64,000 nucleotides of DNA from Ichthyophis bannanicus (Eukaryota > Chordata > Amphibia > Gymnophiona > Ichthyophiidae), in contig CM066035.1 of assembly GCA_033557465.1 (NCBI GenBank), positions 920,834,235 through 920,898,234 of the forward strand, written 5' to 3'. Numbering within the stretch: the first letter of the stretch is position 1; each line of letters starts with the position of its first letter. Of the stretch, positions 20,581-32,050 are shown piece after piece. The translations under genes and the position numbers were made by a program. The notes under the pieces are model-generated. The model was given only the letters and a program-made list of their open reading frames with translations. It did no database searches and was not told the origin of the DNA.

Positions 20581-20730
20581 ATCTCCAGGAACAAGCAGGA
20601 ATGAGTCCTCACATATGGGTACGTCGGAACCGACGGAGCCTGCGCGGGAAAGCTCCCCAGCTTTTCAGATGAAAAGCTTTTGGGGCTTTCCACAGCGCAT
20701 GCGCGCTGCCTTCCCGCCTTCCTGACCAGC
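20581..20730 (+). repeat. DIRS-C left inverted terminal repeat
   Basis: Starts ATCTCCAGGAACAAGCAGG and mirrors 26775-26925 closely, including GTCGGAACCGACGG, a near-palindromic stretch at 20623-20636. Confidence 0.87.
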
Positions 20731-20956
20731 TCTCTTCAGTTTCTCTTTTTCCGCGGAGCCAGCAGGTCATGTTCCTGTCACCGCTGAAGAAATTGTTATT
20801 TTAATTTGTTTCTTTTGACCGCGTACCTGCCTTCCCCATACCAAAACCGGTACTGCCGGTCTCTCTTTCTTTCTTTCTAAAAAAAAAAATCTTTTTTTAT
20901 TTTCAGCACAACGTGGTAACTTTTGCTAGGCCTTCAGGCCTACACAAATTCTCCTC

Positions 20957-23526
20957 ATGGAGAAGCCAGCTCCTGGTTTTAAAAAGTGTACCAACTGTAG
21001 TGCTGTTATTTCTGTCACAGACACCCATGAATGGTGTCTTAAATGTTTGGGACCTGACCACTCCATACCGGACTGCCCATTCTGCTCCCAGATGTCTAAA
21101 CATGGTTTGCAGAACCGGGCCAACAAGTTCCATGTGCTGTTTGCTTCAGATAATCCAGCATCACAGTCATCCAGGTCTTCCTCTCCGGATGGATCTCAGG
21201 TAACCAAACTTTCTGTGGGCAAATCCTCTAAAAGCAAATCTCTTTCAAAAGATCGAGAGGCTCTCAATCTTGAGTTCGAGGATTCTGCCCAAGCCAAAAA
21301 ACCCCGGCGGGAGGCTCCGGTCTCCAAAGCACCATCTATGGGGTTACAGGTTGACATCGATGGCATGGCCTCGACCGATCACCTGTTAGACTGCTCTGGG
21401 GTACCGGCTGATACCGGTACCGACATCCAGGCAGCAGTGGCGTCCATGGGCAATACTGTCCAGACCATGCAGCAGGCCGTTCTGGCTTTCATTAAGGCTG
21501 CGACGCCCTCGGTACCGATTCCATCGGTACCGACTCCGGTTCCGGTATCCACACCGGAACCGAGACCATCGACTTCCAAGCGTCGATCGGTTCCGCATGC
21601 CGGATTCAGGCTTTTGCCCGATACCGATCCCATGCCCGATACGCCCGATGTCGATATCGGTCGATACGCGTATCGTGCATTGGAAGCACAGAGAGAATAC
21701 TCAGATTCTTCTGATGAGTTCAATTCCTCTGATGACTCTGCTGAGCTTGATCTTCCTGAGGAGCCCTCTTCTCCAAAGAGGAGGATGTCTCCTCCAGAGG
21801 ATTTATCCTTTCAGGATTTCATTGTTGATGTAGCTAAAGGGCTTTCTATTGCTACATCTTCTGGAACGGAACCAAGATCAAAGAAATTGGATATTTTAGG
21901 ATACTCCAAAGCTCCTAAAGAGGCAGTTACCCTGCCTATCCATGAAATCCTTTAAGAACACTTGATGGATTTGTGGGAGACTCCTCTAACACTGTCTCCT
22001 CATTCCCATAGGTTGGACACCATGTACCGGGTCCCTCCTTCTCCTGGGTTTCAAAAGACTCAACTGCCTCACCACTCCATTGTGGTGAAGTCTGCCATGA
22101 AAAAGATAAAGAGTCCTAAAAGGCACTCTTCTACCCCTTCAGGGCGAGAATGTAAGACCCTTATTTATTTATTTTATTTTTATTTTTTTATTTATTTAGA
22201 ACACATTTATATACCGCTGCTTCCAGCGATCAGTAGCGGTTTGATTCTTCTTTTGGGGAAGTCGATCAGGACAGGGTGGGGGAGTATATACATAGAGGAC
22301 TTGGGGGGTCACGGCACACATGGTTAAAGTTTTGGGGGTAAACATATTTACATTTATATAATACATATTTACATATTGGGGAAATCACATTATACTTGGC
22401 TATACATGGTTACACAAGGCGGATTTACAATGTACGTATTCATCAGTTTACTTTGTTACGTTTTCCTGGATTTTGTGACTTATGGCTGGTTGTAATAGCA
22501 TTTAAATAGGTGAGTTTTTAACTCTTTCCTGAAACTTTTCATGTCCTGGGTTAGCCGCAGGTCAACAGGGAGCTGATTCCATATAGTGGGCGCAGCGAAA
22601 GAGAAGGCTCTGCGACTTGTACTTGTTTTCACGGTTCGTATTGCGTTAGGGACCTGCAGGGTGCCCAAGTTGTTAGTTCTTCTATTCCTATTTGCTGGTT
22701 GTGTGTTGATAAGAGAGGACAGGAACGAGGGGGCTATGTCGTTGATCAGCTTGAACGTTGTTACTATCATCTTGTACTGTGCCCTAGCAGCAACTGGAAG
22801 CCAATGAAGGTCGATCAATATTGGGGTGATGTGGTCAGTTACTCTTGTTCCCATTATTATTCTAGCTGCGACATTCTGGGCCATTTGAAGGATACCCAGT
22901 GATTTTTTGGGTAGACCCTTGACTCTTTTGGTAGAAAGATCTTCCAGGCTAGTATGCTTATAGCCAGGATCAATTCCTACAGTCTTTATATGGGCATGTT
23001 TCTCAGAGAACTTGCCCTGAAGGTACGGCATTTTGCCCCCTTTATCCCTGAGGATAGAAAGGAGGACTTCACTTCTGTGGTGACACAACTTTCAGAGGTC
23101 TCCAAGTTTTCCAACAGGGCAGCCTTTGATTCCTTTGAGGTTGCAGGCAGGGCTTCGGGAATTGCTATTGCAGCCCGACGTCTTGCTTGGCTCCAGGCTT
23201 CTGACCTAGAACCCTGGGTCGTGGATGGCTTAAGGAATCTGCCCTGTACAGGTGAGAACTTATTTGGTGAGGACTGGCAAATTAAAGCTGCTCAAATGGA
23301 CGCAGAAAATGCCACTCTAGATAGACTTTCTAAGTCTACTTCTACTCCTGCCAAAAAGAAGCCTTTTAAGAGGCCTTACTACAAGAAGGCCAGATTTTCC
23401 ACAAATACTGGCCAACAATCTGCTCAGCCTCGCTTTGCTGCTAAACGTCAGCAATCTAAGCAAGTAAAGTCAAGGCCTGCAGTGTCTGCTACACCCCAGC
23501 AGGCTCATCCTCCTCAGGGGTTTTGA
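20957..23526 (+). pseudogene. DIRS-C Gag, stop codon plus LINE insertion
   Basis: The ATG at 20957 opens a protein with a zinc-knuckle-like start (KKCTNCSAVISVTDTHEWC, then CLGPDH and CPFC), a Ser-rich middle and the conserved LSFQDFI, PIHEIL and TMYRVPPSPGFQ blocks. A TAA at 21953-21955 replaces a Tyr codon of DIRS-D. An L2-like LINE lies at 22163-22912. The end resumes at about 22921 (LQASDLEPWV, GENLFGEDW) with a basic Lys- and Gln-rich tail. It ends TTT TGA C at 23521-23527, with RT opening in +1. Capsid and nucleocapsid roles are inferred from position and composition. Confidence 0.85.
22163..22912 (-). mobile_element. 5'-truncated L2-like LINE, RT C-terminus and 3' tail
   Basis: The minus-strand frame, broken off at its 5' side, encodes the typical end of an L2-clade RT protein: QMAQNVAARII, HITPILIDLHWLPV, RRAFSFAAPTIWNQLP and FRKELKTHLF. 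Downstream comes 3' untranslated sequence and a TAAAT-rich tail at 22163-22195. AGACCCTT at 22155-22162 and 22913-22920 is an 8-bp target duplication. DIRS-D, which lacks the insertion, confirms the empty site in gag. Confidence 0.85.
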
Positions 23527-25450
23527 CTTGCCCCTAGAGAACTTACCATTTCTGGCTCTAGAACAACCAGAGCCCCTCACCATTCCCGGAAGGTTAGCTC
23601 ACTTTGCTCCCAGATGGGAGCAAATTACATCAGAGCAATGGACCCTCTCTATCATCCGAGAGGGTTACAAACTTCATTTCTCCAGCCTTCCTCCCCATAC
23701 CATGGTGAGGCAATTCAGTTCTCCCCCATCTCTTCTGACCCTGTTGGGTCGGGAAGTCTCCTCTCTCCTTGCCCAAGGGGCAATAGAGGAGGTTCCTCTT
23801 ACTCAACAGGGGTTAGGGTTCTACTCCCCTTATTTTCTCATAACAAAGAAGACAGGGGGCTTCAGACCTATCCTAGATCTGAGAGAATTGAACAAGTTTC
23901 TATTCAAGGAGAAATTCAAAATGCTCTCTCTGGGCATTCTCCTTCCATACCTTCAGAGTCAGGATTGGCTTTGTTCTCTAGATCTCAAGGATGCATACAC
24001 TCATATACTCATCCATCCATCCCACAGAAAATATCTTCGATTTCTGTTCCAGGGAAAACATTTCCAATACAGAGTACTTCCCTTCGGTCTCGCCTCTGCT
24101 CCAAGAGTATTCACAAAATGCATGGCAGTCGTAGCCGCATTTCTAAGAGGCATGGGAGTCTTCGTGTTCCCATATCTGGACGACTGGCTCATCCGAGCTC
24201 CATCTCAGTCAGAAGCCCAGATTTCCTTGGACCGCACAAGGCGTATTCTTCAATATCTGGGACTTGTGGTAAACATTCCCAAGTCCCAACTTATCCCTAT
24301 TCAGTCCCTGGAATTCATAGGGGCCCACTTGGACTCCACCACTGCAAGGGCCTACCTCCCTCTGGTCCGAGGCCAACGACTAATCAGCTTGGCCTCCCAG
24401 GCTCAGTCCAGAAGTCACTTGTCAGCCAGGGAACTGCTGCAACTTCTGGGCCACATGGCCTCCACGGTCCATGTGGTGCCCTACGCTCGTCTCCATATGA
24501 GGGCAGCTCAATGGACTTTGGCCACCCAGTGGTCTCAAGCATCAGGAGCGCTCTCAGACCAAGTACTCACCTCAAAACGTCTGTTTTGGTCTCTCCAGTG
24601 GTGGACATCCTCCAAAAATCTGTTGTTGGGGACCCCCTTCCAACCTTCGTTGCCCCAAGCAACCCTCACAACAGATGCCTCCCAAACAGGGTGGGGAGCT
24701 CATCTCCAACACCTCTCCACTCAGGGCACCTGGTCTCCCCAGGAGACCACCCTTCACATCAACCTTCTGGAACTGCGAGCAATCTTCCTTGCCCTCACAG
24801 TCTTCCACACCCTCCTTGTCAACCTGACTGTCCTAGTCCAGACAGACAATCAGGTAGCCATGTTCTATGTCAACAAACAAGGAGGGACAGGCTCTCTGTC
24901 GCTTTGCAACGAAGCTCTCAGATTATGGGCCTTCGCCAGAGAGCATCAAATTCATCTTCTGGCAGTATACCTTCCAGGAGTTCAAAACTCTCGGGCAGAC
25001 AGACTCAGTCGAGTTCTGCTTCCACACGAATGGTCCCTGCATATGGACCAGATACGCAGAATCTTTCAGGAATGGGGGACCCCGGACATAGACCTCTTTG
25101 CAAGTCCGTGGAATGCCAAACTTCCCCGGTTCTGTTCCAGGACTCCGTGTCAGGGAGCTCAGGCCAACGACGCCTTTCTCCTGCATTGGGGTCAGGAATT
25201 CCTGTATGCTTTTCCACCCATTCCTTTGATTCCCAAGACTCTGTTCAAACTTCAGAGGGATCACGGGTCGATGATCCTCATAGCTCCACGCTGGCCACGC
25301 CAAGTGTGGTTCCCTCTACTTCTACAGCTCTCCCAGGGCTCCTCCCTGGACCTGGGAGCTGCGCCAGACCTTCTGTCTCAGGAGAAGGGGACTTTGTGGC
25401 ATCCAAACCCCAAGTCCCTACATCTCCGAGCTTGGTTACTGAAGGCTTAA
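23467..25450 (+). CDS. DIRS-C RT-RNase H-methyltransferase-like protein, intact
   Basis: The frame opens after a stop near 23464, overlaps the end of gag by about 60 bases in +1, and runs without a break to 25450 (640 codons from the TTG at 23528). RT carries ITKKTGGFRPILDLREL, CSLDLKDAYTHILI, LPFGLASAPRVF and the catalytic FPYLDDWLIRA at about residue 216. RNase H follows with TTDASQTGWGAHL, LLELRAIFLAL and TDNQVAMFYV, then DIDLFASPWNAKLPRF and YAFPPIPLIP of the methyltransferase-like region. There is no ATG before the RT core, so a Gag-RT fusion by +1 shift is likely. No lesion is seen. Confidence 0.88.
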
Positions 25451-26487
25451 GCCTTCATGAGTTTATTCTTTCTCAACCAGTGAAAGATATCCTTCATGCC
25501 TCTAGGAAACCCTCTATCAGGCGTTCCTATGCTTTCAAATGGAAACGTTTTTCCATTTGGTGTGCTCAACGGGGTTTTGACCCTCTGGCACTTCCTTTGA
25601 ATTCTCTACTAGACTATCTCCTGCATCTCTCCAATGCAGGCCTCAAGACGAATTCAGTACGAGTCCATTTAAGTGCTATTGCAGCATCCTTAAAACCTAT
25701 AAATGGATAACCTGTCTCCTCTCATCCTCTTGTTGCAAGGTTCATGAGAGGCCTGACCTTAACTAAACCTCCCATCCGACCTCCGCCGGTAGCATGGGAT
25801 TTGAACCTAGTTCTAGGTCAGCTTATGAAGCCACCTTTTGAGCCTTTGGACTCCACCTCCTTGAAATTTCTTTCATGGAAGGTAGTTTTCCTTATTGCAG
25901 TCACTTCGGCTCGCCGCATCAGTGAACTGCAGGCTTTAGTGGCTAATCCACCTTATACTAGGTTTCATCATGATAAGGTGGTCCTTAGGACGAACCCCCA
26001 CTTTATGCCCAAAGTGGTCTCGCCTTTTCATCTTAATCAAGAGGTATATCTACCTGTTTTTTTCCCGGCTCCTCATGCATCCACTGCAGAGAGGAACCTT
26101 CATACCCTTGATTGTAAAAGAGCTCTCGCCTTTTACCTCAACAGGACTGAGCCACATCGAAAGTCTTCCCAACTTTTTGTGGCTTTTGATCCTTCTCATT
26201 TGGGACTTCCAGTCTCCAAGCGTACACTTTCCAATTGGATTGCTCAGTGTATTTCTTTTGCTTACCAGAGTAAGAACATTTCTCTGGAAGGCCATGTCAC
26301 AGCTCACAATGTGAGAGCCATGGCCACCTCTATGGCTCATCTTCACTCTGTTTCCATAGATCAGATCTGTCGAGCAGCCACTTGGGCCTCGGTTCATACC
26401 TTCACAGCCCATTATTGTTTGGACAAGGACTCCCGCCGGGATGCCTTGTTTGGTCAGGCTGTCCTCAAACACCTGTTCCATACTTAA
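25441..26487 (+). pseudogene. DIRS-C tyrosine recombinase, one stop codon
   Basis: The -1 frame relative to RT is open from 23614; recombinase sequence starts near 25441 (ILHASRKPSIRRSYAFKWKRF). TAA at 25708-25710 replaces the Gln codon that DIRS-D has in the same NGQP context. Beyond it the catalytic domain is complete: SARRISELQAL, HNVR as the HxxR box, and the Tyr of TAHYCLD, ending HLFHT. A single reversible-type lesion keeps it from being intact. Confidence 0.87.
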
Positions 26488-26580
26488 ACAACTCCTGCCC
26501 ACCTTCCCTGGTTGGATGCCTGAGATCCATACGAAGATGGTTACCTTTGGAGGGGGATCTCCCAGGCATCTTAGCTAGGG

Positions 26581-26695
26581 AGTCCCCATATGTGAGGACT
26601 CATTCCTGCTTGTTCCTGGAGATAGCACAGTTACTTACATGTAACAGGTGATCTCTGGGAACAGCAGGAATTAGTCCTCACAACCCACCCACCTC
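26581..26695. repeat. DIRS-C internal complementary region
   Basis: CCCATATGTGAGG...CCTGGAGAT mirrors the left end and AGCACAGTTACTTAC onward mirrors the right end. The junction GAGAT/AGCAC sets both element termini, which agrees exactly with the empty-site comparison. Confidence 0.9.
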
Positions 26696-26774
26696 CCCTA
26701 GGAGTTGTATCTTCTATCTATCTACCTTCCTTTCCTCTCTCTATTGTCTCAGCTATAAACTCGAACTGAAGAGA

Positions 26775-26950
26775 GCTGGTCAGGAAGGCTGGAAGGCAGC
26801 GCGCATGCGCTGTGGGAAGCCCCAAAAGCTTTTCATCTGAAAAGCTGGGGAGCTTTCCCGCGCAGGCTCCGTCGGTTCCGACGTACCCATATGTGAGGAC
26901 TAATTCCTGCTGTTCCCAGAGATCACCTGTTACAGGTAAGTAACTGTGCT
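26775..26950 (-). repeat. DIRS-C right inverted terminal repeat
   Basis: Mirror of the left repeat with a 25-base extension CACCTGTTACAGGTAAG...GTGCT. CAGGTAAGT is at 26933-26941. Confidence 0.88.
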
Positions 26951-27154
26951 TTATGTGCTACCAAGCATATCTGTGTTGGGAGAAATAACCCCATAAATAA
27001 ATATCTTATTGGCTTTACACTCAAGCACAACTAATTATTGTGAACGGCTGTGTCTGGTGTGAATGGACTACATTTCCCACAATCCCTTGCAAATCATATT
27101 AACATATGCCTTTGCCAAGACTGTGAACATTCTCACCCAGGCACCCGTCTGACA
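26951..27154 (+). mobile_element. Solo LTR, copy 2, right part
   Basis: Resumes TTATGTGCTACC exactly where the LTR left off at 20580 and ends CGTCTGACA at 27154, followed by the CACG duplication at 27155-27158. AATAAA lies near 26997. Confidence 0.8.
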
Positions 27155-27315
27155 CACGCCACTGCTCCGCTGATTCTTAGGCGTGCTCTAACCCCTTTTT
27201 GCTGGCTTCGGTGGCAGAGCCTTTCTAGAGCACCGCCATTTAGTCTGGTGATGTCACCGGAAGTCCAGACGTGGTCCATTTTCTGAGGGCTGAGAAACAA
27301 GTGGATCCACCGCAA

Positions 27316-27856
27316 TACATTGATCATTCTCTGGTGTCTGAATTTAGTGCTGGAGGCACTTACGGGTGCTCCTTTTGAGCCACTGAAGAGCGCATCATTG
27401 AAGGATCTCATGCTGAAGACGGTGTTTCTGGTGACAATTTGCTCAGCTAGATGCATCTCTGAGCTGCAAGCAGTTGTGTCGGAAGCTGTTTTTAGTTTTT
27501 CACTCCTAGAGGGTGGTCCTAAGGACTGTCCCTTCCTTCCTTCCAAAGGTGGTGACTCCATTTCACATTAACCAATCCATGTCCTTACAGGTCCTGCAAG
27601 GGATTGGCTGCACAGAAGAGGGTCGGAAGTTGCAGTTGCCCAATACCAGGAGAGTGCTCCGGGAGTATCTTCAGCAGACAGAGGCATTCCGACAGTCCAA
27701 GCGACTATTTGTCCTCTTTGGGGGTGCTCATCAGGGATTCGTGGCATTTAAGGCTACCATAGCACAATGACTGAAGGCGGCGATTGCCTCGGCATATCTG
27801 CTAAAGCGTCGGGTGGTTTCCAGGGGCTGTGGGCCCATTTGACTAGGGTGAAAACA
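27316..27856 (+). pseudogene. DIRS-F recombinase fragment (lineage I)
   Basis: NLVLEALTGAPFEPL, LKTVFLV and CISELQAVV match the lineage I YR catalytic domain of DIRS-G and B, followed by KRLFVLFGGAHQGF. Frameshifts lie near 27505-27540 and a stop at 27768. The Arg of the SARRISEL box is replaced (SARCISEL). The fragment has no 5' part and is cut at 27856 by DIRS-D, just before the HxxR box. Confidence 0.82.
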
Positions 27857-28233
27857 ATCTCCAGGAACAAGCAGGAATGAGTCTTCACATATGGGTATCG
27901 TCGGTACCGACGGAGCCTGCGCGGGAATGCTCCCCAGCGTCCAAAAGGAAAGCTTTTGGGAGCATCCCACAGCGCCTGCGCGCTGCCTTCCCACCTTTCC
28001 TAACCGCCTCTCTCCAGTTCTTCTTTTCCGTGGAGCCAGCAGGTCATGTTTTCTGTCACCGCTGAAGAATTTCTTATTTTCTTTTATTTTTCTTTAGTCG
28101 CGTGTCTGCCTTCTCGATTCCGGACCGGTACTACCGGTCTTTTTTCTTTCTTTAAAAAAAAACCAAAAACCTTTTACTCTCTTCAGTGCATTTTTTCTTC
28201 TGGGGCCTTAGGCCTACAGATATATTTTTCCTC

Positions 28234-30126
28234 ATGGAAAAACCTGCCTCCGTGTTTAAAAAGTGCACGAAGTGCAGTAGCACTATTTCTGTCACTGACA
28301 CCCATCACTGGTGTCTAAAATGTTTAGGTCCTGACCACTCCATTGCGGATTGTGAGTCCTGTTCCATGATGTCTAAAAGAGGGTTACAGAATCGGGCAGC
28401 CAAGCTCAGTGTCCTGTTTCCCTCCGATGCAGCTTCTGTGGCATTGACGTCTTCCAGGGCTGCTTCTTCATCCCATGGATCTCAGGTAACCAAACTTAAA
28501 TCTGTCCGGTCCTCAAAGAGTTCATCTCCCTCCAAGTATCGAGATGCCCCCGGGCTTACACTTGAGGAACCCACACCAGCAAAATTACCCCGGCGGGAGG
28601 CTCCGGCTTCCAAAGCTCTACCTATGGAGTCACAGGTTGACATCGATGGCTCGGCCTCGACCGATCACCTGTTACAATGTTCTGGGGTACCGGTGCTCTC
28701 CATACCGGTGCTCTCCACCGGTACCGACATCCAGACATTGGTGGCGTCAATGGATCAGAATATCCTGACAATGCAGCGTGCCATCACGGCATTCATACAA
28801 GCTGCGACGCCTACGCTACCGCAACAAACCCCGTTGTCGGTACCTGTACCGATTCCGGTACAGGATCCGATTCCGGTTCCGATACAGGATCCGATTCCGG
28901 TTCCGATACCAGTACCGCTTGCATCGACATCAGCATCGACGGCAGCGGTACGCTATCCAGTGATGCCCATCAGTACCGACACGGTACCGATTACTCCCGA
29001 TGTCGATACCTCCCAGTACCCATATCGGGCTCTGCGAGAGAATCCAGACAGTCGATACTTCGATTCCTCTGAAGACTCTGATTCTTCAGAGGCCTCAATT
29101 GAAGCATCGGGGATCCTTCCTCAGGAACCCTCTTCTCCAAAAAGGAGAATGTCTCCTCCTGAAGATTTGTCTTTTCAGGACTTCATTAGGGAGGTGGCCA
29201 GTCCATCTCAGTGACCTCTGAAACGGAACCTAGAGCCAAAAAATTAGATATCCTTCAATATCCTAAGGCTCCTAAAGAGGCAGCCACCTTACCAATACAT
29301 GAGATTCTTTATGATCACATGTTGGGCATATGGGAGACTCCTCTTTCCACCTCCCCTCATTCCAGAAGGTTGGACACCATGTATCGTGTTCCTCCTTGTC
29401 CTGGTTTTCATAAGACTCAGCTTCCTCACCACTCCATTGTGGTAGAGTCTGCTATGAAAAAGATCAAGAGTAAAAAAGGCACTCCTCTGCTCCTCCAGGA
29501 AGAGAATGCAGAACCCTAGATGCCTTGGCAGGAAAATCTTCCAGGCCAGTATGCTTGTAGCCAGAATCAACTCCTACAGTCTCTATATGGGGATGTTTCT
29601 GAAAGAAGTTACAGATCATCTGCAAACCTTATCTCCTTTTATGTCAGAAGATAAGAGAGAAGAATATATCACCTGACTTAAACATGCACAGGATGTATCC
29701 AAGTTTTCCAACTGTGCAGCCTTTGATTCTTTTGAGGGGGCCAGTAGAGCCTCGGCTATTGCCATAGGTGCACGCAGAGTTGCTTGGTTGCAAGCCTCTG
29801 ATTTGGAATCCTGGGTACAGGATGGTCTAGGTAACCTTCCCTGTACAGGCGAAAACCTGTTTGGCAAAGATTGGCAAGCAAAGGCCAACCAGATGGATGC
29901 TGAAAATTCTGCTTTAGATAGACTTTCAAAGTCTACTACTGCTCCTTTTAAAAAGAGGTTGTTCAAAAAGGGATCTTTCCCAAAGAAAGGGAAATTTTCT
30001 TCTTATGGTCAGGCCTCTTCTCAAGGTCGTTTTGCTACAAAGAGACAGCAACAACCAAAACAGGCCAAAACCCAGGCTGCGAGGACTGCTACGGCCCAAC
30101 AGCCTCAGCCTCCTCAGGGCCTTTGA
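28234..30126 (+). pseudogene. DIRS-D Gag, frameshifted
   Basis: Starts at the ATG of 28234 by analogy with DIRS-C (MEKPA then KKCTKCSSTISVTDTHHWC). A repeat of IPVP-type dipeptides (28845-28920) marks a local expansion of a CCGATTCCGGT-like unit. Frame changes occur near 29205 and 29520 and a TGA lies near 29671. The conserved end (LQASDLESWV, GENLFGKDW) and basic tail are present. It ends CTT TGA C at 30121-30127. Confidence 0.83.
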
Positions 30127-30127
30127 C

Positions 30128-32050
30128 TTTCCACTAGAGAACTTAGCCTTTCTGGCTCTATAAAATCCAGAGCCTCTCACTATCCCAGGAAGGTTAGCTC
30201 ACTTTGCTCCCAGATGGGAACAAATCACAGCAGAGCAGTGGACCCTCTCCATCATAAGGGAAGGGTACAAACTTCATTTCTTAAACCTTCCTCCTCACAC
30301 CATGGTGAAACAGTTCAATTCTCCAACATCTCTCCTCAACCTTCTAGGTCAAGAGATTGCTACCCTTCTTGCCCAAGGGGCAATAGAAGAAGTACCCCTT
30401 CTTCAACAGGGCTCAGGGTTCTACTCCCCCTATTTTCTCATTCCAAAGAAAACAGGGGGCTACAGACCCATATTAGATCTCAGAGAATTGAACAAGTTTC
30501 TATGCAAGGAGAAATTCAAGATGACTTCTCTCGGAACTCTCCTTCCGTACCTCCAGAGTCAAGACTGGCTTTGTTCTCTAGATCTCAAGGATGCGTACAC
30601 CCATGTTCTCATCCATCCAACACACAGAAGTTTCCTTCGGTTCCTTTACCAAGGAAAGCACTACCAATACAAAGTGCTTCCTTTCGGTCTGGCCTCTGCT
30701 CCAAGAGTGTTCACAAAATGCATGGCAGTAGTAGCTGCATTCCTACGCACCCTAGGAATATTCGTATTCTCATATCTGGATGACTGGCTCATCTGAGCTC
30801 CATCCCAGTCAGAGGCCCAGACTTCCCTAGCCTGCACAAGGCGTGTTCTTCAGTATCTGGGACTGGTAATCAACGTTCCAAAATCCCATCTTACCCCTAC
30901 TCAGTCTCTAGAATTCATAGGGGCCTTACTGAATACCACAACTGCAAGGGCCTATCTTCCCCAGGCCCGTTGCCTACGCTTGGTGCAGTTAGCCTCTCAG
31001 ATTCAGTTAAAATCCCATTTAACTGCTCGAGAGATGTTGCAACTTTTAGGCCACATGGCATCCACGGTGCATGTGGTTCCCTATGCTCGCCTTCACATGA
31101 GAGCAGCTCAGTGGACCCTATCCACCCAATGGACCCAGGCATCAGGTTGCCTGTCAGACAAAATAGCAACCTCCAATCGCCTATTTTGGTCCCTCCACTG
31201 GTGGAAGTCCACTCAGAATCTGTTGCTGGGGTCCCCCTTTCAACAGGTGTTACCCCAAGCAACCCTTACAACAGATGCCTCTCCAAAGGGTTGGGGGGCT
31301 CATCTACGAGATCTCTCGACCCAGGGCATCTGGTCTCCACAGGACACATCTCTTCATATCAACCTCTTAGAGCTCAGAGCAATCTTTCTGGCTCTCAGAG
31401 TCTTCCACACCCTGCTCAGCTACAAGACAGTCCTCATCCACACAGACAACCAGGTAGCCATGTTCTACGTGAACAAGCAGGGAGGGACTGGCTCTCTGTC
31501 ACTTTGCAACGAAGCTCTGAGATTGTGGGCCTTCGCCAGAGAGCATCAAATCCATCTCATGGCAGTGTTTCTTCCAGGGGTTCAAAACTCTTGGGCAGAC
31601 AGACTCAGTCGAGTTCTGCTTCCGCACGAATGGTCCCTCCATGGGGACCAGATAACCAGGATTTTTCGGATTTGGGGTACCCCAGACATAGACCTGTTTG
31701 TAAGTCCGTGGAATGCCAAACTTCCCCGGTTCTGTTCCAGGATTCCATGTCAGGGAGTTCAGGCCAGGGATGCCTTCCTCCTTCATTGGGGGCAAGACTT
31801 CCTCTATGCCTTTCCACCTATTCCCCTCATCCCCAAAACTCTGTTCAAGCTTCAGAGAGACAAGGGGTCTATGATCCTCATAGCACCACTTTGGCCACGC
31901 CAAGTGTGGTACCCTCTACTTCTGCATATCTCTCAAGCTCCCTCCCTAGACCTTTGGTCTGCTCCAGATCTCCTCTCCCAGGAGGAGGGAACCTTGTGGC
32001 ACCCAAATCCTCAGTCTCTTCATCTCAGGGCCTGGTTGCTGAAGGCCTAG
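30128..32050 (+). pseudogene. DIRS-D RT-RNase H polyprotein, one stop codon
   Basis: In +1 relative to gag. The frame holds IPKKTGGYRPILDLREL, SLDLKDAYTHVLI and SYLDDWLI, where a TGA at 30794-30796 replaces the Arg codon of DIRS-C (CGA to TGA, a CpG-type change). The same frame then runs to 32050 with TTDASPKGWGAHL, LLELRAIFLAL and TDNQVAMFYV of RNase H and DIDLFVSPWNAKLPRF beyond. Only this stop was seen. Confidence 0.85.

Larger units (their letters stand above)
20581..26950 (+). mobile_element. DIRS-C: lineage II DIRS retrotransposon
   Basis: The ends are fixed exactly. The uninterrupted LTR copy reads CCTGTTTTATGTGC at 18749-18762; here CCTGTT ends at 20580 and TTATGTGC begins at 26951, with nothing lost or duplicated. 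Inverted repeats, an ICR, gag, RT-RNase H and YR are all present. RT is a clean 640-codon frame, YR has one stop and gag has one stop plus a LINE insertion. Lineage II shares a Gag zinc motif and the ending CACCTGTTACAGGTAAG with DIRS-D and H. Confidence 0.92.

Noticed and set aside
17378..27154. The two LTRs as the ends of one provirus
   Set aside because: They have different flanking 4-bp duplications (CCGG and CACG) and only 258 bp between them with no retroviral sequence, so they are separate solo LTRs.
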